Source: Hirschia sp964351655 (GTDB lineage: Bacteria; Pseudomonadota; Alphaproteobacteria; Caulobacterales; Hyphomonadaceae). From it: a DNA stretch of 64,000 nucleotides. The translations under genes and the position numbers were made by a program. The stretch covers positions 1-64,000 of the forward strand of contig CAYGPD010000010.1 of assembly GCA_964351655.1 (NCBI GenBank). The letters are read 5' to 3'. Every line of letters starts with the position of its first letter. Position 1 is the first letter of the stretch. The notes under the pieces were generated by a model. It ran no database searches. It saw nothing but the letters and a program-made list of their open reading frames with translations, and had not been told where the DNA came from. This document shows, one piece after another, positions 27,864 to 37,176 of the stretch.

Positions 27864-28630
27864 CTAGCGCTATTCGCAATGAAATCAGCGTTTTTTTACT
27901 CGCTGTACAGTTCCTGACTAGGTTAAGCTTGCCCTCTGATATTGGCTTCACCCCCACCAGACTAGCGTCTGCTCCCGCCTACTTCCCTCTTGTTGGTCTA
28001 CTGATAGGTGCCTGCATAGCCGGTACTTATGGTCTACTATCTACAGTCTTCTCAACGCCTATTTCTATCTTGATATCGACTGGAATTTCTCTCGCACTAA
28101 CAGGTGCATTTCACGAAGATGGATTAGCAGATACATTCGACGGTATTGGCGGAGGTCATACCAAAGACAAATCATTGGAGATAATGAAGGATAGCCGTTT
28201 GGGCACCTATGGAAGTTGCGCACTCATTCTCGCGCTCCTTATAAAAATCGCTGCGCTAATTGAACTTGGATCATCACTCATTGTTCCAGTTCTTATATTT
28301 GCTCACGGGCTTTCAAGGTTATCTAGCGTATTGGTCATCGCTTCCAGCCGATATGTTCGTGCTGAAGGAACTGGAAAACCTACTGCGACTGGCATTACAA
28401 TTTTCAGACTAATATTTGCATTAGGCGTGGGTAGCGCCAGCATAGCAATATTCTCAATTTTCGTATCCATATCCGTCACCCTGTTTGCTTTGCTAGGATT
28501 GTTGATTGGTCATGTCATTGCTAGAATGATGTTTGAAAAGAAACTCGGAGGCTACACTGGCGACACTCTTGGAGCAGTTCAGCAATTTAGTGAGATTGGT
28601 ATATATTTGGGTATCCTCGCATGCCTATAA
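27860..28630 (+). CDS. cobS: Adenosylcobinamide-GDP ribazoletransferase (cobalamin synthase)
   Basis: A 256-residue integral membrane enzyme that joins adenosylcobinamide-GDP to alpha-ribazole (phosphate). The metal-binding region ALTGAFHEDGLADTFDGI followed by GGGHTKDKSLEIMKDSRLGTYG is diagnostic of CobS and includes the acidic residues needed for magnesium. Five or more hydrophobic segments follow. ATGA overlap with cobT and a ten-base overlap with the phosphatase gene place it in the middle of a tight operon. Confidence 0.95.
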   Translation: MTSAIRNEISVFLLAVQFLTRLSLPSDIGFTPTRLASAPAYFPLVGLLIGACIAGTYGLLSTVFSTPISILISTGISLALTGAFHEDGLADTFDGIGGGHTKDKSLEIMKDSRLGTYGSCALILALLIKIAALIELGSSLIVPVLIFAHGLSRLSSVLVIASSRYVRAEGTGKPTATGITIFRLIFALGVGSASIAIFSIFVSISVTLFALLGLLIGHVIARMMFEKKLGGYTGDTLGAVQQFSEIGIYLGILACL

Positions 28631-29157
28631 CATTGATGCGCCACACGACCCCAAATGTGTCCACACAAATATGCTACGGCAAAACCGACATTGCCCTCGC
28701 TGCGACGTTTGAATCAGAAGCAGCAGCTGCTTACAAAGCACTCCCTTCCATAGACGCTATTGTCACTAGCCCACTTTCCAGATGCCGAAGGCTTGCTGAC
28801 TACATCTCGGCGCAAACCAGAGTACAAATTTCAATTGATGATCGTTTTCAAGAAATGGACTTTGGAAATTGGGAAATGACACCTTGGAGTGACGTTCCTC
28901 GAGACGAACTAGATATTTGGGCAGACAATTTCCTCCATGCCAAACCACATGGAGGTGAAAGTGTTGACCAATTGCGCCAACGCGTTCGACAAGGAATTTT
29001 CGAACTACAACATGAAAACTCTCACATACTTATAATCACTCATTCTGGCGTTATAAGAGCCGCCTTCTCTACAGGCGATACTATTGCTGACTTTGACACA
29101 CGCATTGATTTTGGTATGTCCACATCCCTAATTCAAACCTCAGCCGCTAACCGTTAA
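28621..29157 (+). CDS. cobC: Histidine phosphatase, probable alpha-ribazole phosphatase
   Basis: A 178-residue phosphoglycerate-mutase-fold phosphatase. The N-terminal catalytic His lies in LMRHTTPNV (the RHG motif reads RHT), and the second His is in LIITHSGVIRA. CYGKTDIAL and SPLSRCRRLADYI are typical of the alpha-ribazole-5-phosphate phosphatase branch. It overlaps cobS and precedes cobO, which supports removal of the phosphate in the nucleotide-loop pathway. The name cobC follows the Salmonella convention; the unrelated PLP enzyme further on has the same name in Pseudomonas usage. Confidence 0.88.
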   Translation: MPITLMRHTTPNVSTQICYGKTDIALAATFESEAAAAYKALPSIDAIVTSPLSRCRRLADYISAQTRVQISIDDRFQEMDFGNWEMTPWSDVPRDELDIWADNFLHAKPHGGESVDQLRQRVRQGIFELQHENSHILIITHSGVIRAAFSTGDTIADFDTRIDFGMSTSLIQTSAANR

Positions 29158-29172
29158 ATTTGGAATTTTGTT

Positions 29173-29775
29173 ATGAGCAATTCGGACGCACACAAAGACA
29201 AAATGAAGGCCCTTCAAACGGAGCAACGCAAGAAAACGTCCGAAGCGACAGATCCAGATCGGGGTCTCGTGCTCATTCATACCGGAAACGGTAAAGGAAA
29301 ATCGAGTTCCGCGTTTGGCGTGATTGCTCGCGCGCTCGGCTGGAGTAAGAAAGTTGGAGTCGTTCAGTTCATCAAAGGAAAATGGATTACTGGTGAACGA
29401 CAATTCTTTGCCAAATTTGGAGATCAATTGCATTGGCATACAATGGGCGAAGGTTTTACATGGGATACCCAAGATAAAGAACGAGATATTGCAGCGGCCC
29501 AAGCTGCATTCAACCGCGCTATCGAGATGATGAAAAGTGGCGATTATGATCTTGTCGTGCTGGATGAAATTAATATCGCTATGCGTTACGAATATCTCAG
29601 CGTGGAGCAAGTCCTTGAAGGTCTAAAATCTCGCTCCGACAAAACCAGTGTCATTCTAACCGGACGCGATGCTAAGCAAGAGCTTTGCGACTATGCAGAC
29701 CTTGTCACTGAAATGCGTGAAGTTAAACACCCTTTCCAGTCCGGCATTAAAGCTCAACGCGGAATCGATTTTTAA
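29173..29775 (+). CDS. cobO: Cob(I)yrinic acid a,c-diamide adenosyltransferase (CobO/BtuR)
   Basis: A 200-residue cytoplasmic enzyme that attaches the 5'-deoxyadenosyl group to cobalt. The ATP-binding loop HTGNGKGKSSSAFGV is the CobA/CobO-type P-loop. The acidic strand VVLDEINIAMRY and the conserved C-terminal VTEMREVKHPFQSGI/KAQRGIDF pattern confirm the family. It starts 15 bases after the phosphatase gene and is the last gene before the cobalamin riboswitch, so it belongs to the cobT transcript. Confidence 0.95.
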   Translation: MSNSDAHKDKMKALQTEQRKKTSEATDPDRGLVLIHTGNGKGKSSSAFGVIARALGWSKKVGVVQFIKGKWITGERQFFAKFGDQLHWHTMGEGFTWDTQDKERDIAAAQAAFNRAIEMMKSGDYDLVVLDEINIAMRYEYLSVEQVLEGLKSRSDKTSVILTGRDAKQELCDYADLVTEMREVKHPFQSGIKAQRGIDF

Positions 29776-29833
29776 AGACCCGCCAAAAGCCTGTAATTGA
29801 CACGTCTTCGCAATTGCAGCATACCCGCGCCTA

Positions 29834-30010
29834 GATGGTGCTTTCAATGGAAAGCTAAGAGGGAAGTCGGTGTAAATCCGACACTATACCCGTAACTGTT
29901 AGCGAGAAGCTGACGGCCAGAATGTCACTGAGGTTTTTCCTCGGGAAGACGGCCCGAAGTGTAGATACGCAAGTCAGGAAACCTGCCATCGCGTCGTTCG
30001 TCTGTAGCCC
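29834..30010 (+). promoter_or_regulatory. Cobalamin riboswitch
   Basis: The stretch contains a B12 box (AGTCAGGAAACCTGCC, 29972-29987), the upstream GGAAGTCGGTGTAAATCCGAC element, and the intervening paired arms (GGTTTTTCCTCGGG, GACGGCCCGAAGT). This is the standard order for the adenosylcobalamin/cobalamin aptamer. It sits 145 bases ahead of btuB, so it should shut off btuB and the genes behind it when cobalamin is plentiful. The limits of the element are approximate. With the rest of 29776-30154 it fills the only long gap in the cobalamin region; no other gene lies there. Confidence 0.95.
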
Positions 30011-30154
30011 GGGAATAGGCATATGGTACGGAAGAGCATGCCTCTTCTTTGTAACGATAAAAATAGCTTGGTCGCCTGCATTCATTCGAGTGGAGCCCAT
30101 AATATCGTTATAGAAAATGCAGCATCAGGCGACGGTGCATTTTGGAAAAAAATT

Positions 30155-32011
30155 ATGATCTATAAAACAGCCCTCCTCGGTGCCGTCGCATTAGCATGTC
30201 TACCATCTGCATTTGCAGATGACACAACTAGTGATGAAGTTACGAAAACACTTAGCCCCATAATTATCGAAAGCTCTCGTTTAAACCAAACCCTTACAGA
30301 AATCGGTAGCAGTGTTGACGTCATTACATCAGCGGATATCGAAGAACTTGGATTTGATTTTGCGATTGATGCTATCGCCAATGCTCCATCCGTGACTGTG
30401 AACCAAAATGGTGGTTTCGGTGGACAAGCAAGTGTACGCATTCGCGGTGCCAGCTCCGGTCAAACATTGGTAATGATTGATGGTGTTCCAGTTGGTGATG
30501 TCAGCACGACTGATGGCAGCTTTAACTTTGCGCGCCTTGGTACAGAATCAATCGAGCGTATTGAAATCCTAAAAGGCGCTCAGTCGACCCTCTGGGGAAC
30601 TGATGCAATTGGCGGTGTAATTTCTATTACTACAAAAACACCAGATGAAGGGTTTGGCGGCGACGCATTCGCAGAAATTGGTTCTTTTGAAACAGTCCGT
30701 GGTGGAGCCGCCGTAGAATATGGTGGCGAAACAGGCGACTTTAGACTTTCATACAATGCAATCGACACCGCGGGTATTTCGAAAGCAGATGAAGCAAACC
30801 GCAATGATGAAAAAGACGGTTTTGAAAGCCAAAGTGTAACTGCAAAAGGTGGCTTTAATTTCAACTCCACAACACGCCTAGAAGCTGGAATGCTTTATCA
30901 AGATTCTACGACTGAAATTGACGGCTATCAATTTGGCGCTCAGGGCAATGTCGGCGATTCAAATGACCAAAGTGATGTTGAGGAAATATCTGGACACGCA
31001 AAACTTAGTTTTTCACTTTTTTCAGACAAATTAGAGAACGATATTTTAGTTGGCTATTCAAATATTGATCGAGAAAACTCAAATGCAGGCGTAACAAGCT
31101 TTGCTGCTGAAGGTGAAAGATGGTTGGGTCGCTATCAAGGACTGTTCTCGATCAATGATGCAAACAAACTTGCATTTGGTCTTGAACACGAAGAAGGCAC
31201 TTTTAATAGTGGTTCTTCTTTTGGCTCAGATGATGGTGAGCAAACGACAGACAGTATCTTTGCAATGTATGAGTTGCAGCCAATTGAAAGCCTAACGCTT
31301 ACAGCCGGTGTACGTGTTGATGATCATGATGCTTATGGCACACAGACAACAGGCCGTGTAGCTGCTGCTTATAATCCAAATGATATTGTAACGCTTCGTG
31401 CAAGCTGGGGTCAGGGTTTCAAAGCCCCGTCTCTATACCAGCTTTACAGTCAGTATGGCACACCAACTCTTTCACCTGAAGAATCGGAAGGTTTTGACGT
31501 TGGGCTAGACCTTCGTACATCAGATAATAAAGGCACGTTTGGTGTGACCTATTTTGATCAGGAAGTGACTAACCAGATCGACTTCTCGTTTGCGACCTTT
31601 ACTTATGACAATATCGCAAAAGTAAATTCCAGAGGAGTAGAAGTCTCTGGAAGCTACCAATTGCTTAATTGGTTAGGTGTGAACGCAAACTACGCATATA
31701 TTGATGCGGAGGATGATGCTGGCGAAGAGCTAGTGCGCATTCCCGAACATTCTGGTGACTTTACAATGTCTTTCACACCTGAAGGTCCATTTAGTAGTGC
31801 AATATTGGTGCGCTATAACGGGTCTGAAGAAGACAGAAACGGCAAAGTAGATGCATGGACGCGCGTCGACCTTTCTGCCAGCTATGATGTGACAAGCAAT
31901 GTTGAAGTTTATACACGCATCGAGAACTTGTTTGACGAAGAATATCAACAGATCTTAGGCTATGGAACGCCCGGTATCTCCGGATCATTTGGCCTTCGTT
32001 TGAGCTACTAA
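30155..32011 (+). CDS. btuB: TonB-dependent vitamin B12 receptor
   Basis: A 618-residue outer-membrane receptor. I chose the ATG at 30155 because it begins the signal peptide (MIYKTALLGAVALACLPSAFA); the open frame upstream, from 30023, runs into riboswitch-leader sequence. A TonB-box-like stretch (TLSPIIIES) precedes the plug (about 35-150, with VRIRGASSGQTLVMIDGVPV). The barrel follows and ends SGSFGLRLSY with a terminal aromatic residue. The size and the SxxxRIEILKGAQSTLWGTDAIGG pattern are typical of BtuB. The riboswitch and downstream btuFCD genes make corrinoid uptake the clear role. Confidence 0.95.
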   Translation: MIYKTALLGAVALACLPSAFADDTTSDEVTKTLSPIIIESSRLNQTLTEIGSSVDVITSADIEELGFDFAIDAIANAPSVTVNQNGGFGGQASVRIRGASSGQTLVMIDGVPVGDVSTTDGSFNFARLGTESIERIEILKGAQSTLWGTDAIGGVISITTKTPDEGFGGDAFAEIGSFETVRGGAAVEYGGETGDFRLSYNAIDTAGISKADEANRNDEKDGFESQSVTAKGGFNFNSTTRLEAGMLYQDSTTEIDGYQFGAQGNVGDSNDQSDVEEISGHAKLSFSLFSDKLENDILVGYSNIDRENSNAGVTSFAAEGERWLGRYQGLFSINDANKLAFGLEHEEGTFNSGSSFGSDDGEQTTDSIFAMYELQPIESLTLTAGVRVDDHDAYGTQTTGRVAAAYNPNDIVTLRASWGQGFKAPSLYQLYSQYGTPTLSPEESEGFDVGLDLRTSDNKGTFGVTYFDQEVTNQIDFSFATFTYDNIAKVNSRGVEVSGSYQLLNWLGVNANYAYIDAEDDAGEELVRIPEHSGDFTMSFTPEGPFSSAILVRYNGSEEDRNGKVDAWTRVDLSASYDVTSNVEVYTRIENLFDEEYQQILGYGTPGISGSFGLRLSY

Positions 32012-32012
32012 T

Positions 32013-32861
32013 ATGTTTCGGCTGACAATTTTCCTTGGGTTTATTTTACTCTCGTCCTGCAAAGGGCAAGAGCAAATAGTGTCTGATATTACAGACCGAC
32101 CAATGAGAATTGTCAGCCTTGATTTTTGTTCCGATCAATATGTTTTAAAACTTGTTGATCGGGACCGTATTTTGGGTGTGTCTCCCGATGCAAAAAAGCA
32201 ATTTTCCTATATGCGAGACATAGCCGACGGAATTGCGTCCATCAAGCCTATTGCTGAAGATGTTATTTTAAAAAAGCCAGACCTTGTTGTGAGGTCGTAT
32301 GGTGGTGGCCCCAACGCTGCGCACTTCTTTGAGCAAGCAGGCATTCCTGTTCTAAACGTGGGGTGGGCAAACGACCTTGATGGCGTAAAACGCGTGATTT
32401 CTGAGATGTCAGCTGGGCTTGATGAATCTGAAAAGGGCAACCAGATCATTGCCCAAATGGATGATAGATTAAACGCTATCCAGTCAACTTTTGGCGATGT
32501 AACAGCGCTCTATATGACCCCTACAGGTGTTACATCGGGGGCCGGTTCCTTGGTGCACGAAATGCTGCTTGCTGCTGGCCTGACGAATTTTCAAGATCTT
32601 CCAGGTTGGCGTTCATTACCGCTAGAGCGTCTAGCTTATGAGCAACCTGATATAATCGCTGCCGCTTTTTTTGAAAGCAAAACTAACCACAAAGATGCCT
32701 GGAGCGCGATGCGTCACCCAGTAGCCAAAGAACAGATGATTGAGCAACCCACTGTTATGTTGCAAGGTGCATGGACAGCCTGTGGAAGCTGGTTTCTTTT
32801 GGATGCGATAGAGGCACTCGCAAGCGCCAAATACGAAAGCATATCTCCTGATGACAATTGA
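32013..32861 (+). CDS. btuF: Corrinoid ABC transporter substrate-binding protein (BtuF-like)
   Basis: A 282-residue periplasmic binding protein with a lipobox (FILLSSC), so it is probably a lipoprotein rather than free as in E. coli. It has the two-lobed helical-backbone fold with RIVSLDFCSDQYVLKLVDRD and LKKPDLVV near the N-terminal lobe. It starts one base after the btuB stop and overlaps btuC by 11 bases. It would capture corrinoids behind BtuB and deliver them to BtuCD. Confidence 0.9.
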   Translation: MFRLTIFLGFILLSSCKGQEQIVSDITDRPMRIVSLDFCSDQYVLKLVDRDRILGVSPDAKKQFSYMRDIADGIASIKPIAEDVILKKPDLVVRSYGGGPNAAHFFEQAGIPVLNVGWANDLDGVKRVISEMSAGLDESEKGNQIIAQMDDRLNAIQSTFGDVTALYMTPTGVTSGAGSLVHEMLLAAGLTNFQDLPGWRSLPLERLAYEQPDIIAAAFFESKTNHKDAWSAMRHPVAKEQMIEQPTVMLQGAWTACGSWFLLDAIEALASAKYESISPDDN

Positions 32862-33843
32862 ACGTATTATAAATCTAGCGTTAATTGCCGGATGCATATT
32901 GGCGCTTGTCGTTGCGTGTTTCTTGGGCTCCACCCCTTTGGGGTTTGAACGTGTGTTTGCAGCCTTGATAGGGCAAGGAAATGCCGGCGATACATTGGTC
33001 ATATGGCAAATTCGATTGCCGCGTGCACTGGCTGCGTTTAGCGTTGGAGCTGCTTTGGGTATAAGCGGGGCAGCCTTACAAGGATTATTACGGAACCCTT
33101 TGGCGGAACCGGGTGTATTAGGCGTCTCTTCGTCAGCCTCCCTCGCCGCGACTTTTACAATCTATTATGGGCTAACAGCACTCAGCCCTTGGGCAATGCC
33201 AATATCGGCAATAGTCGGTGCCCTTGCAGCCACCACAATTTTAGCACTTGCTGCGATTACAACTCAATCAGTCGTTACCCTCATTTTGATTGGCGTAGGA
33301 ATTTCAAGCTTCACCGCCGCCATGATGAGTCTTTTGCTCAATCTTGCGCCAAATCCTTTCTCTATTTCTGACATGATCAATTGGATGCTTGGCTCGGTAG
33401 CGAACCGCAGCTTTGAAGACCTTCAGCTTTCTGTGCCATTTATTATATTAGGAATGGCTATCCTTTTTGGTACACGCCGCGGTTTGTCAGCCCTCACCTT
33501 GGGCGATGAAGCTGCAAACGGTATAGGGTTAAACCTAAAACATCAGCGCATTGCAGTTGTGCTTGGTGCCGGCCTTACAACTGGTGCGGCGGTTTCACTT
33601 GCTGGTGCTATTGGTTTTGTAGGGATTGTGGCTCCGCACATTATCCGCCCATTAGTGCGCCACGATCCAGCGCGCTCTCTTTTGCCGTCTGCTTTACTGG
33701 CAGGTTTGTTCCTCACAATTGCAGATATTTTCGTACGTATCATTCCTACGCAAACAGAATTAAAACTGGGTGTTGTCGCAGCCTTAATAGGTGCTCCCGC
33801 TTTCATATGGATCGCAATTCAAAGGCGTACAGGACATGAGTAA
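32851..33843 (+). CDS. btuC: Corrinoid ABC transporter permease (BtuC-like)
   Basis: A 330-residue FecCD-family permease with about ten transmembrane helices. LPRALAAFSVGAALGISGAALQG and RNPLAEPGVLGVSSSASLA are hallmark sequences. The cytoplasmic coupling helix region precedes FVGIVAPHIIRPLVRHD. It overlaps btuF (11 bases) and btuD (8 bases). The FecCD family also moves siderophores and heme; the riboswitch context decides for corrinoids. Confidence 0.93.
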   Translation: MTIERIINLALIAGCILALVVACFLGSTPLGFERVFAALIGQGNAGDTLVIWQIRLPRALAAFSVGAALGISGAALQGLLRNPLAEPGVLGVSSSASLAATFTIYYGLTALSPWAMPISAIVGALAATTILALAAITTQSVVTLILIGVGISSFTAAMMSLLLNLAPNPFSISDMINWMLGSVANRSFEDLQLSVPFIILGMAILFGTRRGLSALTLGDEAANGIGLNLKHQRIAVVLGAGLTTGAAVSLAGAIGFVGIVAPHIIRPLVRHDPARSLLPSALLAGLFLTIADIFVRIIPTQTELKLGVVAALIGAPAFIWIAIQRRTGHE

Positions 33844-34600
33844 ACTCCACGCTCAAAACCTTTCATATAAAACCAAAACCGCAAGCTTGCTCGAGGATGC
33901 CTCATTTACATTGCAACAAGGTGAGCTTGTTGTGTTGCTTGGCCCTAATGGTGCTGGAAAGAGCACTCTTTTACGTGCAGCGCTAGGATTAATAAAACCA
34001 TCAGCTGGTTGCGCGACTTTAAATGATACCAACGTCCAGCAGCTTTCTCCAATTGAGCGCGCACGGGGTGTATCCTATCTGCCGCAAATTCGCCCCCTAG
34101 CGTGGCCAAATAATGTGAAGGATGTTGTCGCATTGGGGCGTTTTTCCCATGGCGCAAACATGGGGAAGCTCAGCGCGACTGATGAGCATGCAGTAAACCA
34201 AGCAGTGGGTGCATGCGACCTTGAACATCTTACCCGCAGAAATGCAGATACACTTTCCGGCGGTGAGCTTGCTCGTGTTCATTGTGCCCGCGTATTTGCT
34301 GCTCAAGCTCCACTTGTTATTGCTGATGAACCTGTTGCAGCGTTAGACCCTCGTCACCAATTTCGGGTCATGGATCTTTTTTCTGAATATGTGAAACGCG
34401 GAAACGGCGCACTAATTGTCTTGCATGATATAAGTCTTGCAGCACGATATGCTGACCGATTGATTTGGATGAAAGATGGAAAAATATCGGCAGATGGATC
34501 ACCTCAGCAAACATTATCTGAAGAACGTCTCGCTGATATTTACGGTGTAAAATCAGAAGTGGATGGAAACAAGGTAACTATAGAAGGCACAATTGAGTAG
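33836..34600 (+). CDS. btuD: Corrinoid ABC transporter ATP-binding protein (BtuD-like)
   Basis: A 254-residue ATPase. I chose the ATG at 33836 (MSKLHAQNLSY), which overlaps the btuC stop; a start at 33791 would extend into btuC. Walker A is LLGPNGAGKSTLL, the signature is LSGGELARVH, and Walker B is LVIADEPVAALDP, followed by the switch His in VLHDISLAARY. In the signature, GGELAR replaces the more usual GGQ/EQQR, as in some hemin and corrinoid ATPases. It energises import through BtuC. Confidence 0.93.
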   Translation: MSKLHAQNLSYKTKTASLLEDASFTLQQGELVVLLGPNGAGKSTLLRAALGLIKPSAGCATLNDTNVQQLSPIERARGVSYLPQIRPLAWPNNVKDVVALGRFSHGANMGKLSATDEHAVNQAVGACDLEHLTRRNADTLSGGELARVHCARVFAAQAPLVIADEPVAALDPRHQFRVMDLFSEYVKRGNGALIVLHDISLAARYADRLIWMKDGKISADGSPQQTLSEERLADIYGVKSEVDGNKVTIEGTIE

Positions 34601-35543
34601 TATCTGGCTTATTTGTCTCGCTTGGCTGATTGAAGCATGTGTCGGCTGGCCAGAGGGATTATTCAAACGAATAAAACATCCAGTTGTTTGGCTTGCAATT
34701 CCGATTCAGTGGTTTGATTGTCACCTTAATATTTCCACCTATTCGCACGTGACTCGATACGTCTTAGGATGTGTCTCAACTCTCCTAACCGTCATAACAA
34801 CCACTCTAATCGCTTTAGCAATCAGTATGCTTCTACCCAACACCCATTGGGGTTTCTTTATTGAAGCAGCTATCGCTTCAAGCCTTATCGCCTCTAGAAG
34901 TCTCTATTCACACGTTGCAAATGTTCTGCCGCCCTTGATTCAGAAAGATATTGAACAAGCCCGCAAATCTGTAAGCATGATAGTCGGACGAGACCCAAAC
35001 CAACTGAATGAAACGGCTATTACCCGCGCAAGCATAGAAAGCTTGGCAGAAAATACATCTGACGGTGTGATAGCACCTTTATTCTGGGGCGCTATATTCG
35101 GCCTACCTGGAATAGTAGCATATAAAACCATCAACACATTCGACTCAATGATTGCACATCGATCAAACAAGTATCTTGCATATGGAGGATTTGCTGCGCG
35201 TTTAGATGATGTTGCGAACATAATACCCGCAAGACTAACCGGATTTATATTCGCATTTTCGAGCCTCAAATCTAGAAGTTTCAAAGTGATGTTCAAAGAC
35301 GCGCCAAAACATAGATCTCCAAACGCAGGCTGGCCCGAAGCCGCAATTGCTGGAGCACTCAATATAAGACTGTCGGGACCGCGCACATATAATAACCAAA
35401 CAAATAATGAACCATGGCTCAATGAGAAGGCAGAAGACCCAAGTCCACGACACTTAAAACAGGGGTTGTCTCTCTATATAACTTCGATGATTTTTACGGC
35501 GTTTTTACTCATAGTTTTCGCAGTTTCAGGAGAGGTCTTGTGA
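34593..35543 (+). CDS. cbiB: Adenosylcobinamide-phosphate synthase (CbiB/CobD type)
   Basis: A 316-residue membrane enzyme that attaches aminopropanol phosphate to adenosylcobyric acid. The most likely start is TTG at 34593, overlapping the btuD stop, with GAAGG six bases before it; no ATG lies near. Membrane segments occur at the N-terminus, around 45-85 and at the C-terminus. ARKSVSMIVGRDPNQLNETAITRASIESLAENTSDGVIAP (read in pieces) contains the conserved core of the family. It overlaps the following aminotransferase-like gene by four bases (GTGA). Confidence 0.92.
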   Translation: MSSIWLICLAWLIEACVGWPEGLFKRIKHPVVWLAIPIQWFDCHLNISTYSHVTRYVLGCVSTLLTVITTTLIALAISMLLPNTHWGFFIEAAIASSLIASRSLYSHVANVLPPLIQKDIEQARKSVSMIVGRDPNQLNETAITRASIESLAENTSDGVIAPLFWGAIFGLPGIVAYKTINTFDSMIAHRSNKYLAYGGFAARLDDVANIIPARLTGFIFAFSSLKSRSFKVMFKDAPKHRSPNAGWPEAAIAGALNIRLSGPRTYNNQTNNEPWLNEKAEDPSPRHLKQGLSLYITSMIFTAFLLIVFAVSGEVL

Positions 35544-36532
35544 GTGTAGACTTACAACATGGTGGCTCATTGGACCACATGCAGCAGGTATTCCCTTCTG
35601 CACCAACTCCTTGGCTAGATCTATCTACAGGGATCAACCCTTGGCCTTACCCTCTCTCCAACATAGAAATCAGTGACCTTGATCACCTTCCTACAAAAAG
35701 AAGTTTTGAAAACTGTCGCGATTCAATGTCTGCTGCATTCCTTTGTCCAGCTGATACCATCTTGCCTACACCAGGAAGCGAAATTCTGATCCGTTTACTT
35801 CCAACAATACTACAACCCAATACAATAGCTATTCTCTCACCCAGCTATAGCGATCATGCCAATGCGTGGCAGAGAGCAGGTTTCTCAGTTATTGAAACCG
35901 GCAATCCTATCAATCATCTCGAAAACGTAGATTGTATTGTAGTATGCAACCCCAACAATCCTGACGGACGTACCTTTAACTTTGAAACACTTACAACGCT
36001 TCACTCAGCGATGCGCAAACGTAATGGGTGGCTTATTATTGATGAGGCGTATAACGACCTTTATCCACATTTGAGTTTCACCTCACAAGCTGGATCAAAT
36101 AATCTTATTATTCTTAAATCCGTAGGAAAGTTTTATGGTCTAGCTGGTTTACGTTTGGGCGCATTGATCGCCCCCCCTCCTGTTCTAAACGCGATGTCTG
36201 ACCGTTTGGGCGTCTGGAGTATTTCAGATTTTGTTTTAAATGTTGGCGCAGAAGTTTATCAAAACAGTAAATGGAAGCTTCAAACGCGTAACCGCCTTAA
36301 AGAGGCTTCACAGCGGTTGAACACCCTGCTGTCTCAATCAGGATTAACTATAGCTGGCAGCACTGACCTATTTAGCTTTGTCTCAACGCCAAACTCACAT
36401 GACCTTTGGGAACATCTCGCAGATAATGGCATTTACACACGCCGTTTTGCTTGGAGTAAGACGCATTTAAGAATTGGTATCCCACCGTCTGAACAAGCAG
36501 AAATCAGATTAATGAACACACTCAACCTTTGA
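35540..36532 (+). CDS. cobC: Threonine-phosphate decarboxylase-type PLP enzyme (CobC/CobD)
   Basis: A 330-residue fold-type I PLP enzyme. The N-terminal GGSLDHMQQVF and DLSTGINPWPYP are typical of the cobalamin branch. The Schiff-base Lys is in ILKSVGKFYGLAGLRLGAL. It is expected to make (R)-1-amino-2-propanol phosphate, the substrate of CbiB just upstream. It starts with GTG, with AGGAGAGG close before it, and overlaps cbiB. Its last 11 bases overlap the end of cobU on the other strand. The Pseudomonas name is cobC; the Salmonella name is cobD. Confidence 0.9.
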   Translation: MSVDLQHGGSLDHMQQVFPSAPTPWLDLSTGINPWPYPLSNIEISDLDHLPTKRSFENCRDSMSAAFLCPADTILPTPGSEILIRLLPTILQPNTIAILSPSYSDHANAWQRAGFSVIETGNPINHLENVDCIVVCNPNNPDGRTFNFETLTTLHSAMRKRNGWLIIDEAYNDLYPHLSFTSQAGSNNLIILKSVGKFYGLAGLRLGALIAPPPVLNAMSDRLGVWSISDFVLNVGAEVYQNSKWKLQTRNRLKEASQRLNTLLSQSGLTIAGSTDLFSFVSTPNSHDLWEHLADNGIYTRRFAWSKTHLRIGIPPSEQAEIRLMNTLNL

Positions 36533-37040
36533 GCACGAGCGGTAAACCAGCAGCCATAAACTCAACTCTATTCGCTGCAGCTGCAATTGCTTGATTTAAT
36601 CGACCTTGTTCATCGCGAAATGCACGCCCTAACGGTGTATCTGGCACTAAACCAAGACCCACCTCATTTGACACCAATATGATATCGGTAGCAGCGGTTT
36701 TAAATGAACTGACTAAGAGCTTTGTTTCTGTTAGAACATCTCTTTGATCATGCATCAAATTTGACAACCAAAGAGTCAAGCAATCAACCAACAACACACT
36801 TTGAGAATTCGCATTTTGAGTTATCGCACTCGCAATATCAAGAGGCGCTTCTATTGTCGTCCATCCTTGTTTGCGATCTTGTTGATGGCGTCTAATCCTT
36901 TCTTCCATTTCGGTATCAAACGCCTGTCCAGTCGCAATATATATACGCTTTGAGTGGAGTGATTCAGCTATTAATTGTGCGTGTTGGCTTTTACCCGACC
37001 GCGCACCACCTAGAATGAAATATACTGTCATCGTGCTCAA
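36522..37040 (-). CDS. cobU: Bifunctional adenosylcobinamide kinase / guanylyltransferase
   Basis: A 172-residue enzyme that phosphorylates adenosylcobinamide and then adds GMP. The P-loop is ILGGARSGKSQHAQ. The guanylylated-His region is RIRRHQQDRKQGWTTIEAP, and VDCLTLWLSNLM and VSNEVGLGLVPDTPLGRAFRDEQG complete the CobU set. It is the only gene of the cluster on the minus strand and ends convergently inside the PLP enzyme gene. Its product lies between CbiB and CobS in the pathway. Confidence 0.95.
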   Translation of the reverse strand: MSTMTVYFILGGARSGKSQHAQLIAESLHSKRIYIATGQAFDTEMEERIRRHQQDRKQGWTTIEAPLDIASAITQNANSQSVLLVDCLTLWLSNLMHDQRDVLTETKLLVSSFKTAATDIILVSNEVGLGLVPDTPLGRAFRDEQGRLNQAIAAAANRVEFMAAGLPLVLKG

Positions 37041-37176
37041 TGGTACTCTTCAGGGCTACAAAACATCCGATAATTGTAGTCACATTAACTTAAAAAAATA
37101 TAGAGCTAGCTATCACTGAACTGGCCTATAGGATAACCATTTGGTCGTATTAAGCAAATAGAATCAGAAGGTATTC

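Noticed and set aside
30023..30154. Longer btuB frame beginning at 30023
   Set aside because: The extra residues lie in the leader just after the riboswitch and precede an otherwise perfect signal peptide starting at 30155.
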